Positions 50,363-62,091 of a stretch of 64,000 nt of DNA are shown in pieces (the first letter of the stretch is position 1; the number at the start of each line of letters is the position of its first letter). The stretch covers positions 49,514,645-49,578,644 of the forward strand of contig NC_090281.1 in the NCBI RefSeq assembly GCF_037392515.1, written 5' to 3'. Below the pieces are notes generated by a model, which had not been told where the DNA came from, did not search any database, and saw only the letters and a program-made list of their open reading frames with translations. The position numbers and the translations under genes were made by a program. The stretch comes from Haliotis asinina (lineage: Eukaryota > Mollusca > Gastropoda > Lepetellida > Haliotidae).

Positions 50363-51007
50363 TCACGTAACGCTGTCGTTATGTGTTTGCGACGACGCCG
50401 TCTTTACAGTCCTCTGGCGCACACGTCCCCTCCCACGGTGGTGGCGATGCCTTTTCTTATTGTCGTGGTCATGGCGGGTGGGTCTGCGGCCACGTGATCC
50501 ACGGCCCCGACCACGACCTCGCTTCTTTCTGTTCCTGTTTCTCCTTTTCTTTCTTTGTTTCTCACATTTTCTCTTGTATCGCTTTGGATTGTCTAACATT
50601 TTATGAAGAATTTCACAATCATGTTTACACCTGTCCTTATATTTATCAGGCTTTTTTTCTAAACGACCTCTAATTAAAAGTTTGCACCACCGCCGTCGGC
50701 GTTTACGAGTTCTTTCAAGTCTCCGCTTTACAGGTGGGACCGTAGACGTTGAAAGAGTTGTTGTCGCCACCGTAGTAGTTGTCGTCACCAAAGATGAATG
50801 GGTTGACACAGAGTCTTTTTTTGGTTCGAGCGGCAAGAAATAGATTCTCATGTTGTCAGTTGAGTTGCCGAGCCTAATAGTGCCATCGTCGTCAATGGCG
50901 AGGTAGACCTTCCGGTCGCCACGGCGATGAAAGGAGTGACGGTACATGTTGTAGTCGTTAGTGTTGTACTCTTCGACAAAGTAGCAGTGGCGTTCGTTCG
51001 GCGTATC
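50363..51007 (-). CDS. FGF coding exon 3, core C-terminus and basic tail
   Basis: The acceptor is TTTGTCTCCAG on the minus strand and the exon opens in phase 0 with DTPNERHCYF. Residues 112-173 finish the trefoil core, with the conserved cysteine (C119), the E-N-YN-Y segment, and FLPLEP where FGFs usually have FLP. Residues 174-325 are the tail. It has a threonine-rich linker, a run RKRRRRWC that could serve as a furin-type cleavage site, and cysteines spaced C-x18-C-x3-C-x16-C (219, 238, 242, 259). An RG-rich stretch (about 274-286) and a His/Arg-rich stretch (about 289-306) follow. The stop is at 50363-50365. No clear polyadenylation signal was found downstream. Confidence 0.9.
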   Translation of the reverse strand, partial: DTPNERHCYFVEEYNTNDYNMYRHSFHRRGDRKVYLAIDDDGTIRLGNSTDNMRIYFLPLEPKKDSVSTHSSLVTTTTTVATTTLSTSTVPPVKRRLERTRKRRRRWCKLLIRGRLEKKPDKYKDRCKHDCEILHKMLDNPKRYKRKCEKQRKKRRNRNRKKRGRGRGRGSRGRRPTRHDHDNKKRHRHHRGRGRVRQRTVKTASSQTHNDSVT

Positions 51008-54000
51008 CTGGAGACAAACAACAGCTGATTACTAACTAATTACTGGAAATGAGAAGGAAGAGGTTCATCTGTACTCAAAAGGCTTTAACCATTAGGCTAC
51101 CTGATCAAGCAATGAAATATCAAATGTGAAAAGTATGTTTTAGACTTAAGAAGGTAACAACTTTGAAAGATCCGTTTGAGTAGATTATCGTTCAAGCACT
51201 AAAAAACAAGGTGGTCATAAAAGTAAAATGCACAAGGTAGACCCAGCTTTATTTATAATTCATTTAGCTGGAGACTGTTAAACGGAAGTGTTTACGTGAT
51301 ACTTACACTTGCATACACCTTGGAGTCGTTATTCACGCACAGGAACTTGTTTGCGTGTCTCCCTTTCATGGCAACAGTTTTGTTGATTCCGCTTGTCATG
51401 ATAAGTACAGCTGGAAAAAAAGAAACGGCGGTTACTTTTTAGAAACATTTTGCAAGTTCATAAACTAGGTAGAAAACAATTCAGCTCTTGTCGTAAATCT
51501 TAGCAATGTGTCATCTGATTGTTTCATAAGCGGAAGTTCGGTTAAGACTAAGCACAAATGGCCAGTGTTCGTGTCCATACAGACGAGTATCACAATCATC
51601 TGTTGTGCCCGCTTGTTCACACACATCTCAGTTTCTTCTTATATATATGAATGGCATTCTTGATAATGTTTACACACGGATAAACTGAATGTGCTCATTG
51701 TTCCTAACACCTAAACATGCGACCATGTGACCTTGATATACATGATTGGGGTTATCTCCCTTGTGTGGATCAGTTCCGTTAATTCAGTACACATCCTGCA
51801 TTGTATTGGACCGATACGAAAACGGTTAACTATCTTATCATGTTCCGTTGATAACACGATACATAATGTCAAATGCGGTATTCAGCATGTATGTATTTAT
51901 AAATGCCGTTGCGTGTACGTTTGCTGTCAGTCACTCGAAGTTGTTCGGGTCAGTTGACGAACCAAGATAACTCGAGGACATTCGATCTTTGATAGCCCTT
52001 GTAGTTCTGAACAGCCAGAATCCATAATAAGCTGACATGTTTGTTTGTGGAAGGACTTACATCAATCGTATCGAGTGATTAAGTATAAGTGTTTACGAAG
52101 TCTCACTTAATCAGACAACATGGCCATTTGGCCCGGGGATCGCTCCTGGGGTGTTAATTTCAACTATCTCTCCGATCCGGAGACAAGACAAGAAGCCGTA
52201 ATCTCGTGATAAATCGGTACTTACGTCGAGGATATATGCGAGGTCGACCGTGTACTAAATCACGTGAGAATATATGAAATATTGATCGTATAGATCACTC
52301 ACTGACGGAAAAAAAGTCAAATCAAGTTTGAGAAATACGCGTAGGTATCTGCACTGTGGGCTCGGGTACTCCCACTTAGAATTATATTTGTTGATGACAA
52401 ATATCTCCCCCGCACACTGAAGAGCTTACGTGTATATATCAAATAAGAAAAGTCATGTGACGGGACTGACAGGCAAGCCTACGTGCTTTGTTGCCACCAA
52501 CATGCTCCATACACTAAATCTCATTGAACATTCCTGGAAAGCTTACTGCGGTGTGCACTTAGAAGCATTTATTGAGGTAAAAAAATCCCTGTACACTCCA
52601 TACATCTACATGGGTTAGTGTAGCAGTTGTCCGCCGATACTCCTAGGTCCCATTTCACAAAGCGTTCCTAACGATACGACCCGTCGTAACCCTATAGTTT
52701 ACCACAGGCTCACGAATATCGTAGCGCTATGAAACGTTTGTGTATCGGAACCCTGAGCGTTGGTAGTGCTATGGCATTCGTAAGACCACGATAACATGTA
52801 GAGTTACGACAGGTCGTAACGTTACGAATGCCTTGTGGGTCGGGAGCGTGGCTGGGGTCGTTCTCTAGCATAAGTAGCAACATACAGAGATGTCAGTTCG
52901 ACACATCCGAGAATTCGTCTCAACCGAGTTCGAGACAATGGGGTTCGACTGTACAATAGTGACAAGGATTTATAAGTATATAACTGACACAATGAGTTCA
53001 AAGCAGAAATCAAACAACCCCTTTTCATAACTCCGGTTTAAACTGTTTTATCCTGACACGTTAAAACCGTCAATACAAACATATCCTGACAGGTTTATGA
53101 AAATGGAGCTACGAGACAGCATAACAACATAACAAAAAATAAGAAGGTCGTAGGACAAAAAGACACTTGTGTACACACATACATATAACCATCGATGATC
53201 ATAAACAGTCGATCAATCACTCAGTGTCTTATTCGCGACATTTGTAACCAAAGTATGCAATCACCTTCATACGTTTAGTTTCACAAGCGAAAGATATCTG
53301 ACACACCATGAATACATATCTCCGTAATTCTATACTTTAAGGGTATTCTATCCTTTATGATAGTAGAAATTGTGGTCTGATATCCAATATGCTGACAATG
53401 AAATTCACGCGCTATTGATGTACGTAACCAACACGTCTAACTACGCAAGGTGCACGCCTGATCGACAGTCCCTTTGATATGTACGTGCCCTTGCTTGATA
53501 TGGACAAGCTGCTAACATGATGTGTGTATGATACTGATTAGGAACTTCTGTAATCGATAAAAATAGACGATTGCATTATCACCCCAAATACATTGTACAG
53601 TCATTAGATGAGCTGTCATTATACATACAGACAATTACTTACATATTGTTGAGCCGGCGTGGAACAGAACAGTCCGTTTGAACAGCTCGTGTAAGAAGAT
53701 TGGTAATTTGTTACATTTCCAAGTAAGTTTCCCAACTGATGACTTGGAGTTAAAGAATTCAAGTTACTTAAAGGTTGAATGGGAGAAGTATCAGACATAT
53801 GTGTGACTCACGCGTACCGCGAGGTGTGCATTTCTACGGGAGATGTGTTTCAGCTCTTTGGATTAACTGTCCCTGACGTCTTGTATGAAAATGCAAAATT
53901 GACACAAAGAAGGTAAGTTGTGTGCCAACTTCATTAAGATGTTACAACCACGCCTACATAACCTTGAGTATCGCCTCTGTTGTGTTCCGGATTGTGCAAC

Positions 54001-57000
54001 ACGGAAACCGACAGGTCTGTTGACACCACTGTATCAACAAGGAAACGCTAATGTTTCTCAGGAATAGAACACGACACAAGCCAATAAGGCCGGAACGGTT
54101 ACCTTGACCAATAAGGCTAGTTGGTCATGACTGATAATATTGCCACAGGCTGTGTTTGTATTCTCTAAGTAAACAGGCCCTGTATACACGTTCTCAGGCC
54201 ATGTCCGGGCGCTTACCATTACAGGCAAGCTGTAGATAACCTAGCCACTACCCCACCCCACAGGGTCACCACTTACATAACACCCATTAATGTAACATCA
54301 GGAGGTGGTTTAAGTCAGCGTGTATTACGTTCAGCCTTGCTTTCTGGTTGCATCGAAAGTCGTGTACTGACAACAGGTTACAGATACGTCCAAGGTCAAA
54401 TTCAGCAACATTTTTTAATTCAGGTGTGTACATGAAACATATTCGAATCAGGTTTCTCAGTTATTGTATTGCAGTATTCGAAATGCACGACCAATCGAAG
54501 AAAAGGTTGTAGGAATGCTAGCGCAGAGTGTTTTCAGCGAATAAAGCTATTTCAGTTGGCAATTGACGTCTAAAATTAACCCAAAGGGGTGAGTGTGACC
54601 CTGAATACTACAGTGCCGAAATGACACGGCCCCACATTGGAGTAATGTAGTAAGCTTGTATTGCCGATGTCTAGTTATGGGACTAGTTAGTCACGGCTTG
54701 CTCACTGCGTGAAGAACGCTTCCGTATTTCTAATGACAGGCGACTTTTCGATTCATGTCACAGATCTGACAGGTGCAACCATTAAGACACGCCCGTACGG
54801 AATCGATTTGTCAAGATTTTGATCGATTACATGATATAAGGTACTTAATGACGTAATATTTAACGTCTGCTCCGAAAGGCACGTGACGTGACGTAAATGA
54901 ATGCAAGCAGACGATATCCGGTATGCCAGTTTTTATTTCTGAAGACTTTACGGATAATCAATAATTTATTATTACCATAAATGTTGTGACAAAATGTATT
55001 TACATGCAAACAGATGAATAGGCTATTTTAAGACGGCGTAATTCTGTCGATGGATGTAAATAATTATTGATTAATTGATTCTGAGTACTTCATTCAAAGG
55101 TGGAAACATTCTTCTGCGTTTGAATTTTACCCAGCAAAGAGTTAGACAAGGTTTGATTGTTGTGGCCCAAACAAGGCCCCGTGGGAGGCTTGCAAACTTA
55201 CGCGACCTAAAACGAGACGAGGTTCGACGTGGGTCAGATACTGTCACTTTAAAGTTAATCTGTTTCATTGGGCAAATTGAAGCCAAATCCTAAGCTAGAT
55301 CGTGTGAATAGGATCTTGTGTATTGACTATCCCATAATTGCCCCAGTTGCCCTGAGGGCGACGACTTTCCGTGACGGCGCGTAACGCAAGGGCAGCGTCA
55401 GATTCAAACGTCGAGGCGAAACATTGAGACAAAGCATCATATATCGTGCGCGAATTTCGCAGACCACACTGAGGAGAGATTGCCATGGCCGTGATAGTTA
55501 TTCACGGTTGATAATCCACCGTAGGCTATTGGGTGCCGTCCGAGTCAAATGCCCTGGTCAGGGCTGTCAAAGTCTCTAGGGTTCTTACAACGAGACGGGT
55601 CCGACATCTACCTCTGCACTGTGACGGCTACGGGCGATACGAACTCCTGAAGCGCTCGCCTGTCAATAGTTATTGCCAAAATGGCACCACGAAAGACCAG
55701 TCAGACCAAAAATAGCCACTCTGTATAAATCGAACCTTTATTGTACTCCGCTGATTTAGGAAAATGAAAAATCCATACAAAAATAACTACAGGGTGTTTT
55801 GCCTTTGAGAGGAAAGCAAACAATTACCAAACATATTGGCTGCAACGCCAGACATACCGGGACTGACTGACAGCTGTAATGTTTTGAAGAGTATTGAATT
55901 TAGTTTCTACTGGCGTGAATCATTAGCACATCGTTCAGAAGGATACGTAAGGGATGATTAAGACTTTGTGCATGCATAACTCATTGGCACGTATAGTGAT
56001 TCTGATCGTCAACAGAGTGTGAATGTGTCTACCACGGTTTTGCATTCAGATAGCCGCCTATCCACTATCATGTTGCAGCGTCATAACACGCTCGCGTTAT
56101 CGCTGAGAGTTAATAACACAGATTCCTTATAGTACTTGACAACTAAACCGAGATCGGTTCTGGGCACTCGGAAAACAAAGCACGGCCGGGGCAGTCTGGT
56201 GGACCCTTCGGTCAGACATTCGGCAGTAGTCGTACATGATATGAAGAAGTATTAATATCAATATCACTTACAATCCGGCTGAATGAATCCATAATGCACG
56301 CATTTTTTGCGAAATCATTCCTGGAGAGTGTGTTAGACATTACTTAATAGCTGGGGGATGGCGGAGATGGCACCTGTTTGAAAGAGCCGTCTAGTTCTCA
56401 GTGAGTTTTACACCAAATGACTCCTGACTACTCAAGCAAGCATTGGTAAATTTCACATCACGGATATGAGATTCACAATGATATGTCAAATAAAAGCTGT
56501 TGGGGAGAGGGGTAAAATCTAAATTGCAGCTAATGTAATATTTGAATTAGGTTGAAAGATGTGTGGAATTTCATCGTGGTAATGTGGACTGATTTCTGAT
56601 CCTGTTGCTGGTCAGAAGCAATACCTACCTTTGCATGACATGGCAGTTCGTTGATTATGAACATAAAGTATCAGATCAAATTATAATGGCTATAGTGGAC
56701 AGTTGACAATCGGGTGTTTTAACCCACAGAGGGACGTTTCTCGGAGACATTGCTATCAAATCGCATCAGTTTCGCCCAATCATGATTCACAGACCATGTT
56801 AACCTAACGGAACCTTCAATCAAATATCTTAGGGTTTCGGCAACTCCGTTTAATGACTCTATTTGTCAAACATTTAATGGTTTATTCAGCAATGTTGCAC
56901 GTTGTGACAGGTAGATCGCGACGACAAACGTGGTCGATGGACCAAGAACTCAGCCGTATCGTATATCCGCTAAAGGTGACACTATCGTTAATTCCGAACA

Positions 57001-59082
57001 CATGAGAAGGACGCGCCCAGGCTTGCTTCACGATAGCTGAAAAAGTCGTCTGCTCCACACAAATGTCTATTAAACAGGAGCTTTGCACATCACATGGCAA
57101 ACTGGAAGAGGATCGGCGCTATTTTACTCCGCACGATCGCTCTTTGACAAAGGTGATCGCCAATACGGTACGAGCAGCCCTACCATCATTAAAGGGCTCG
57201 ACGGGCAGTTAGTCGCTTAAAGCCCCTAGACACCACGAGGCGCTAGCTTGGTCCATGATGTATGGAAACAGAGCGGGGATATAGTACATAGAACGACATA
57301 GCACCAGACAAAAGCCCCAGTGAATATTGTACTTCAGGGTACGGTAATGAGACGGGTATATGCACTGGCACAAATCACACTGTAACCCGTAATTAGCTTA
57401 CCGGCAGTGTGAAAATAATTCTTAAACACAGGTACACCACCCACTAAGAAAATTTGCACTTAGTCGCGACTATACAAGTCAGTCTACCCGGTTCATATGC
57501 GAGTTACATGTTAAGCGGGTAGGTTCCAAAGGAGAGATTGGCGTTAACTTTGCCTCACGTTGCTGAAATGCTTAGGCACTTGAGACTGTACGTTTCGCGT
57601 ATTAATACCGACTAAACAATTCTGTGAGGTATATATCGGTCCCGTGAGTTCATTGAACTTTCAAAGTGAATTTGTCATGCATTACACAATGAGGTTAAAC
57701 AGGGGGTAAGGCTCACGAACGTACATCACTTACTCCTGTTAATACACAGCACTGCGTGCCCTTACTCGGATCAGAATCACTCGTCCGTTACGGACCCATC
57801 GTCTCACAAGCTAAATAAGTGTCCACGAAACAATGAAAAACGTATAGGTGCATGACAATCAGTAAAAATCATAAGTTCGTAAAATATGAATGATATCTTT
57901 GATCGAAACGACCTGGTCATGTAGAAGTCTGTAGTTAATTATCCTTTAAACCGGAGAGCGATGTGTACGCATACATGTATGAAATACTATCAGCATCACC
58001 TACAGGTGGATAACCAATGAAGGTACACTCTCTAGCACATGTAAATCCGAGCACGTTATAATTACATGCATTATGAATATCACATTGCAACAATGTACTA
58101 TGCGATGCGTTCAATACATTCAACGTGTGTTTACTCAAATCATCCGCATCAGTGTAGGTCAAAGATTAAATCAACCAAGAGAGATGAAATAGAAATGAGA
58201 CTGTTTAGCGGTGCACCTAGAGAAGCTAAGGCGCCTGTCTATCTTGGGACATGTTGAACACACGTGGGCCGTCATCTTTGCAGCTCTAAGCGCATGCAAC
58301 TACTGCTTTTGGAACGACAAGTGCGCGAAACGCACGTTCAAAGGATGCCAGTCAGCGTTATCATCTCAGAAACATGCACTTCTAGACTAGCGTACTCGCA
58401 ACTTATTCGGCAGATCAAAATAAAATTGGAATTTAAGGAGAACATAACCACTGAGACTTCTTTTAACGTGCTCAGATATGCAATAGACACTCATGGGGGA
58501 ATTCGTCGGACTGGCCGACTATGATATGACAATAATTTTAACACCGACGAAAGTGAAACGTGCCGAACATGTTCTATACAGCATATTACACTCGCTGCAG
58601 AGAAACACAGATGTTTCGGGAAGATATAAATTAATCGTAGAGAAGAATGTTATGACAAACATGTTTGATGTGTTTGTGGGGCTCCTCATCAATAACATTC
58701 TGACGTGGTGTTAGACAGGGATCACTACTACTTCCTATTCTTTTGTCACTATCGGCAAATAAATAAAGACAGATGTCATACCGTTTGTACAAACGAACAA
58801 ATCATACGCAAATGTATAAATGTAAGAGAATGTAGATTATAAACACCACTAACCTGATTCTCCTTTTTCTCGACTTCCAGACACATGTCCATCCTTCGTA
58901 ATCGCAATATACCAGTTGTTTTTGCTCTGCAGGTGTAATTGTCTCACAGAATCCTGCCAATACCTAGGGTGTGAATTTGGTATAGGGGGTTCGGAAAGTT
59001 TAGGCTTTGTATATGCAGTTCCGCTCTGTTCTGTGACAACCATACAACAAACAATAGAAACATAAAAACACAAGGAGTTCAT
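50363..59082 (-). CDS. Fibroblast growth factor (FGF), secreted, three coding exons
   Basis: Joining 59082-58854, 51410-51307 and 51007-50363 gives 978 nt, 325 residues plus stop. All junctions have GT/AG signals and phases agree (1 then 0). Residues 1-23 form a hydrophobic signal peptide starting MNSLCFYVSIVCC. Residues 47-173 match the FGF beta-trefoil: RQLHLQ, then WYIAITKDGHVSGSR, VAMKGRHANKFLCVN, KVYAS, CYFVEEYNTNDYNMY, KVYLAIDDDG and FLPLEP. FGFs bind receptor tyrosine kinases with heparan sulfate outside the cell. N-glycosylation sequons occur at N86 (NKT) and N159 (NST). A long tail follows: Ser/Thr-rich at 177-203, then Lys/Arg-rich at 204-310 with four cysteines, unlike compact vertebrate FGFs. 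An in-frame upstream ATG at 59154 would add 24 residues, but that start would bury the signal peptide. The family call is firm; the subfamily cannot be assigned by eye. Confidence 0.9.
51008..51306 (-). other. FGF intron 2 (299 bp)
   Basis: This short intron runs from the GTAAGT donor to the CTCCAG acceptor. It contains a fragment of a minus-strand SINE-A head at about 51079-51105 (GGCTTTAACCATTAGGCTAC). Confidence 0.8.
51307..51410 (-). CDS. FGF coding exon 2 (104 nt)
   Basis: The exon is bounded by a TTTTTTTCCAG acceptor and a GTAAGT donor on the minus strand. Its 104-nt length is the size typical of the middle coding exon of FGF genes. It encodes the second half of codon 77 and residues 78-111, including VAMKGRHANKFLCVN and KVYAS, which line up with the conserved V-x-I-K-G-x(5)-YLCMN and K-L-Y-G-S segments of FGFs. 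It is too short to appear as a long ORF; splice phase and protein similarity identify it. Confidence 0.9.
51411..58853 (-). other. FGF intron 1 (7.4 kb), no coding sequence seen
   Basis: The intron separates coding exons 1 and 2, whose phases fit without any exon between. It holds one long-TIR MITE (52649-52844) and a poor SINE-A-like scrap near 54230. Otherwise it is unique-looking sequence with short, unconvincing frames. Regulatory elements are possible but cannot be read by eye. Confidence 0.75.
52649..52844. mobile_element. MITE with long imperfect terminal inverted repeats
   Basis: The left arm starts CCCATTTCACAAAGCGTTC and continues through CGACCCGTCGTAACCC. The right arm read in reverse starts CCCGACCCACAAGGCATTC and continues through CGACCTGTCGTAACTC. 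The arms match over roughly 48 bp with about a dozen differences. The centre has further related words (CGTAGCGCTATGAAACG). There is no ORF, so it is a non-autonomous, foldback-like DNA element within FGF intron 1. Confidence 0.65.
58854..59082 (-). CDS. FGF coding exon 1
   Basis: This exon contributes 229 nt and encodes residues 1-76 plus the first base of codon 77. It covers the signal peptide, a short pro-rich stretch (KLSEPPIPNSHPR) and the first trefoil strands, ending at GSREKGES. The donor is G|GTTAGT on the minus strand, with the exon's last base at 58854. The phase-1 ending joins exactly to exon 2 to make an alanine codon. Reading on into the intron meets a stop at once. The chosen ATG has a purine at -3 and directly precedes a hydrophobic run. 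Confidence 0.88.
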
Positions 59083-59543
59083 TGCCTCGGCAAACCAACG
59101 AATCCCATGCACTTCGCGTGCGTGAATCAAAGTTAGGTACGTGGGATGGAGCAAAGCTCTTCAGAGAGCTCCTATCCAGAATCTGTATGGTAACGATCAC
59201 ATGACAGGGTATATCCACCACATGAATACTTTGAACATTCATATACATATATATAAATAAATAAAAGCTGTAGAACACCACACAAATGTAATCCACAACT
59301 GTCAAGGTTAATCTTCACAAACACCGCTTTGGTTCTGAGCGGATCCTTTTCGTTGTTGAAATTTGGTAACACTCCTTTACTGGTCCAAGCATTCTCCAGA
59401 GGATAACACATTTATAACATGGCCGGTCACTTGAGTCCGCCATGTGGGTTATCTCTCCATTGGTTTCTTGGTACACGTCTACCAATATCGCACCCATGAG
59501 AACGTCTTACACACACCTAGGGCCACTGTGCTCTGCCGACGAT
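59083..59543 (-). other. Probable FGF 5' untranslated part of exon 1
   Basis: A good 3' splice site (CTATTTCAG on the minus strand) ends just above 59543, so the first coding exon probably begins there. The 461 nt upstream of the chosen ATG hold several ATGs that open short frames: 59497-59315 (60 codons), 59411-59172 (79 codons) and 59305-59000 (101 codons, overlapping the start). None resembles a known protein. A second possible acceptor (ACCATACAG, near 59183) could shorten this leader. This is inferred from splice-site consensus only. Confidence 0.5.
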
Positions 59544-59779
59544 CTGAAATAGAAACAGGCGAGCGTTAAATATGTAAAAAAAAAAAAACTATCGGAGATG
59601 ATTAACCATCATACAGTCCTAATGGTTCTTCAACAGCTGACACAGTTAAAAACTGACGGTGAGGGTTGTGTAAACGTCGGAGAGATCGAGCAGCAACCAA
59701 AAACATTTTTGGACTGATAATTTGCTATTAAAATTTGAAGACAATTCCGCGAATTTACTAACACAATTGGAAGACTTAC

Positions 59780-59950
59780 CTTCATTCTAACATACACGTG
59801 GAGTTACCTATATACTGCCGTTGAGTTATTAAGTCTAAATGTAATCGAATGGATGCTCGTCGCCCACAGCAGTCAGTGAACAGTGAGGACGTTCGGAGTG
59901 TGAGTCGGAACACTGGTGAATACCGGGTATGTTGAGCGACAAAACAGTTG
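59780..59950 (-). other. Possible FGF non-coding first exon (5' end undefined)
   Basis: On the minus strand the sequence GAATGAAG|GTAAGT forms a near-perfect donor ending at 59780. It lies 236 nt upstream of the acceptor at 59543, consistent with a small intron in the leader. The transcription start cannot be seen; the upper limit given is arbitrary and no TATA box was recognised. Confidence 0.4.
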
Positions 59951-62091
59951 TACTACAGGCGGCCACAGAGCACTACTCTACAGATGGCATCCACAACCCA
60001 GTAGGGATCCGATAGCCAGACAGCATATAGCTGACACCATTAATAGTGCTCATTGCTGAATGTGAACTGTCTCGTCTTGGCCGAACGTCAGCCGGCCACA
60101 CGTGCTCACAGAACCATGAAATTTTCAATCACAAACGCTAACCCTGTCGTGGAGTGAGAGGTTGTAAAAGCACTAGTTCAGGTCGTCATTGCTTTTGTTT
60201 GTGTTTCTCCATCCCTTAAATACAGTCTTCACTTTAACTAAATTTAACTAATGCTTTTAACACAGACATTTCTTAAGATGTTGGAAGACAATGACGAGTT
60301 CCCAGGACAATAAATGCGTTAGAGCGATTACGATGGAATATTAAAATTTAATTTTATTTGGAAAAGGAGAAAGAGAACATTTAAAACCTAAACCTGTCTA
60401 GACATGATCTAGACTGACAATAATCTATCAGTTTGTCAACGGTATATCTCCTTTGAAAGTCAGTTGTAAAAAATAAGTATCTGAGTATCTACATGGCGAT
60501 TGTACTTACATACACAAAGAACACAGTCACTGGTCCCTGTGGGTTTGAGACTAAGCGACCTCAAGCCGCTCTGCTTGAGCTTCTGACAAAGACAGTCAGG
60601 ATGGGGGCCACACCTGAGTATGTGCCCGCACCCTACCCCTCAAGTACCACCATCGGCGCGTGTGGGTGGGGGAGGAGGGAGCTAACGCCAATGACAGTTG
60701 GTCACTCTTGGGCGCACGTGAAACGGACACAAATCAACTTCGCTTACACATTCTTCCCTCCAACAAGCTATTAGACCTTGATACATGTAATATTTACACA
60801 GCTGATAAATACATGTTTAGAGAAAAACCCCGTTACGAAGTTGATTTGTGTGCATCGTTGCAACCACGATCAAATGGAAATTGGGAAAACACATATTCAG
60901 TGCATTAATTATTGCTGAACGGTAAAACGGTAATTTGTTTCACAGCTTACTATGAGATAAAAATCAAGGACACAATAAAATGTGATAAGCGTTATCTGTT
61001 TAAAGTGATTTATCATCGATTCAGTAACTGGATTAACGCATTCCGTTGATTCGTCTGTTCAACCACACACGAGCGCTTCATGAATGAACCAGCCCAGTGG
61101 TTTCAACAGCCACGCAGTGCACGAGGGGTAAAAACAGAGACGGGACTTGAGACGACTCGAAGAGTTCCATTGGAACCGGTGTAAACTCAGCGCCGCAGGA
61201 GAAATAACCGTTTTTTTAGCAGGAGACGCGTACCAAGGAGGAATGATACCAATGCTTTAAGCGAACATCTCGCAAAACTGACACACACGATGTACTAACG
61301 TCTCATCAAAACATTTAATGAGCCGTGGTAATGAAAATGGGCGATCTCATGTGAAGCTACAGTTAGTTTACGTATGATTTACTTGGGGACCACTGCACAG
61401 GAGTTGAGAATTTTTCATGTAATTATAAAAGTTTTCCAACCCTGTGCTCTCTTACCTACAGGCAAAAGCGACTTGGGCAGGCAGAAGTTTACACAAGCCT
61501 ATATATATGCACTAGCGGCAACCCACTTATCGAACGGACCGGTTTGTTAATATAAGTTACTGCAAGATAACCTCACGATCTACCTGTTTTTCTCTTCCTT
61601 AGTGTGTTCTGTATTGAAACATGTCGTTATTATCCATGGATCAGATTATTGTCACTTTACTTAATTCCTGTTTTCAAGAGTAGAATATACTTTAAGAACG
61701 AAACACACAAATGTCGTTGTTGAAAACTATATATGTTTCAGTTCAATATGAACTGTCATGGTGATAATCTCAAATGTCAGATGGTTTGAAATGACAGGCA
61801 CGAAAATAATATAAGTTATCAGTGCAGTATACAGCTGGCAAAACGTACTCTATCAGTGTTACGATTGATCTATTAAGAACTGGCAGGACGCAAAGAAAAA
61901 AGCGTGGCATGTCAGCATGAGTGGTGGTAAGTAAGTCGCATGTCACTGAAATAATGGTAAACAAATGAAATTAAAAGAAAATTACCGTTTGATGGCTCAT
62001 CGTTGCTAGCACTGTTTACTGTCCAATGGTTCATGATACAATGATCGTAGCGGCTTAGGCTGCTCTCTGCGCATGTGCGTTAACAAGCAAA
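59951..62091. promoter_or_regulatory. Shared intergenic region between divergent genes
   Basis: This stretch lies between the 5' end of the minus-strand FGF gene and the ATG of the plus-strand exon. It should hold both promoters if the gene models are right. A sequence resembling a YY1 site (AAAATGGCTGC) overlaps the plus-strand ATG. No TATA box was recognised, and nothing else specific can be read from it. Confidence 0.3.

Noticed and set aside
50346..50673. Plus-strand frames opposite FGF exon 3
   Set aside because: They are antisense shadows of the Arg/Lys-rich tail.
58264..58714. Two plus-strand frames within FGF intron 1
   Set aside because: No recognisable domain or splice sites. The FGF exon phases need nothing here.
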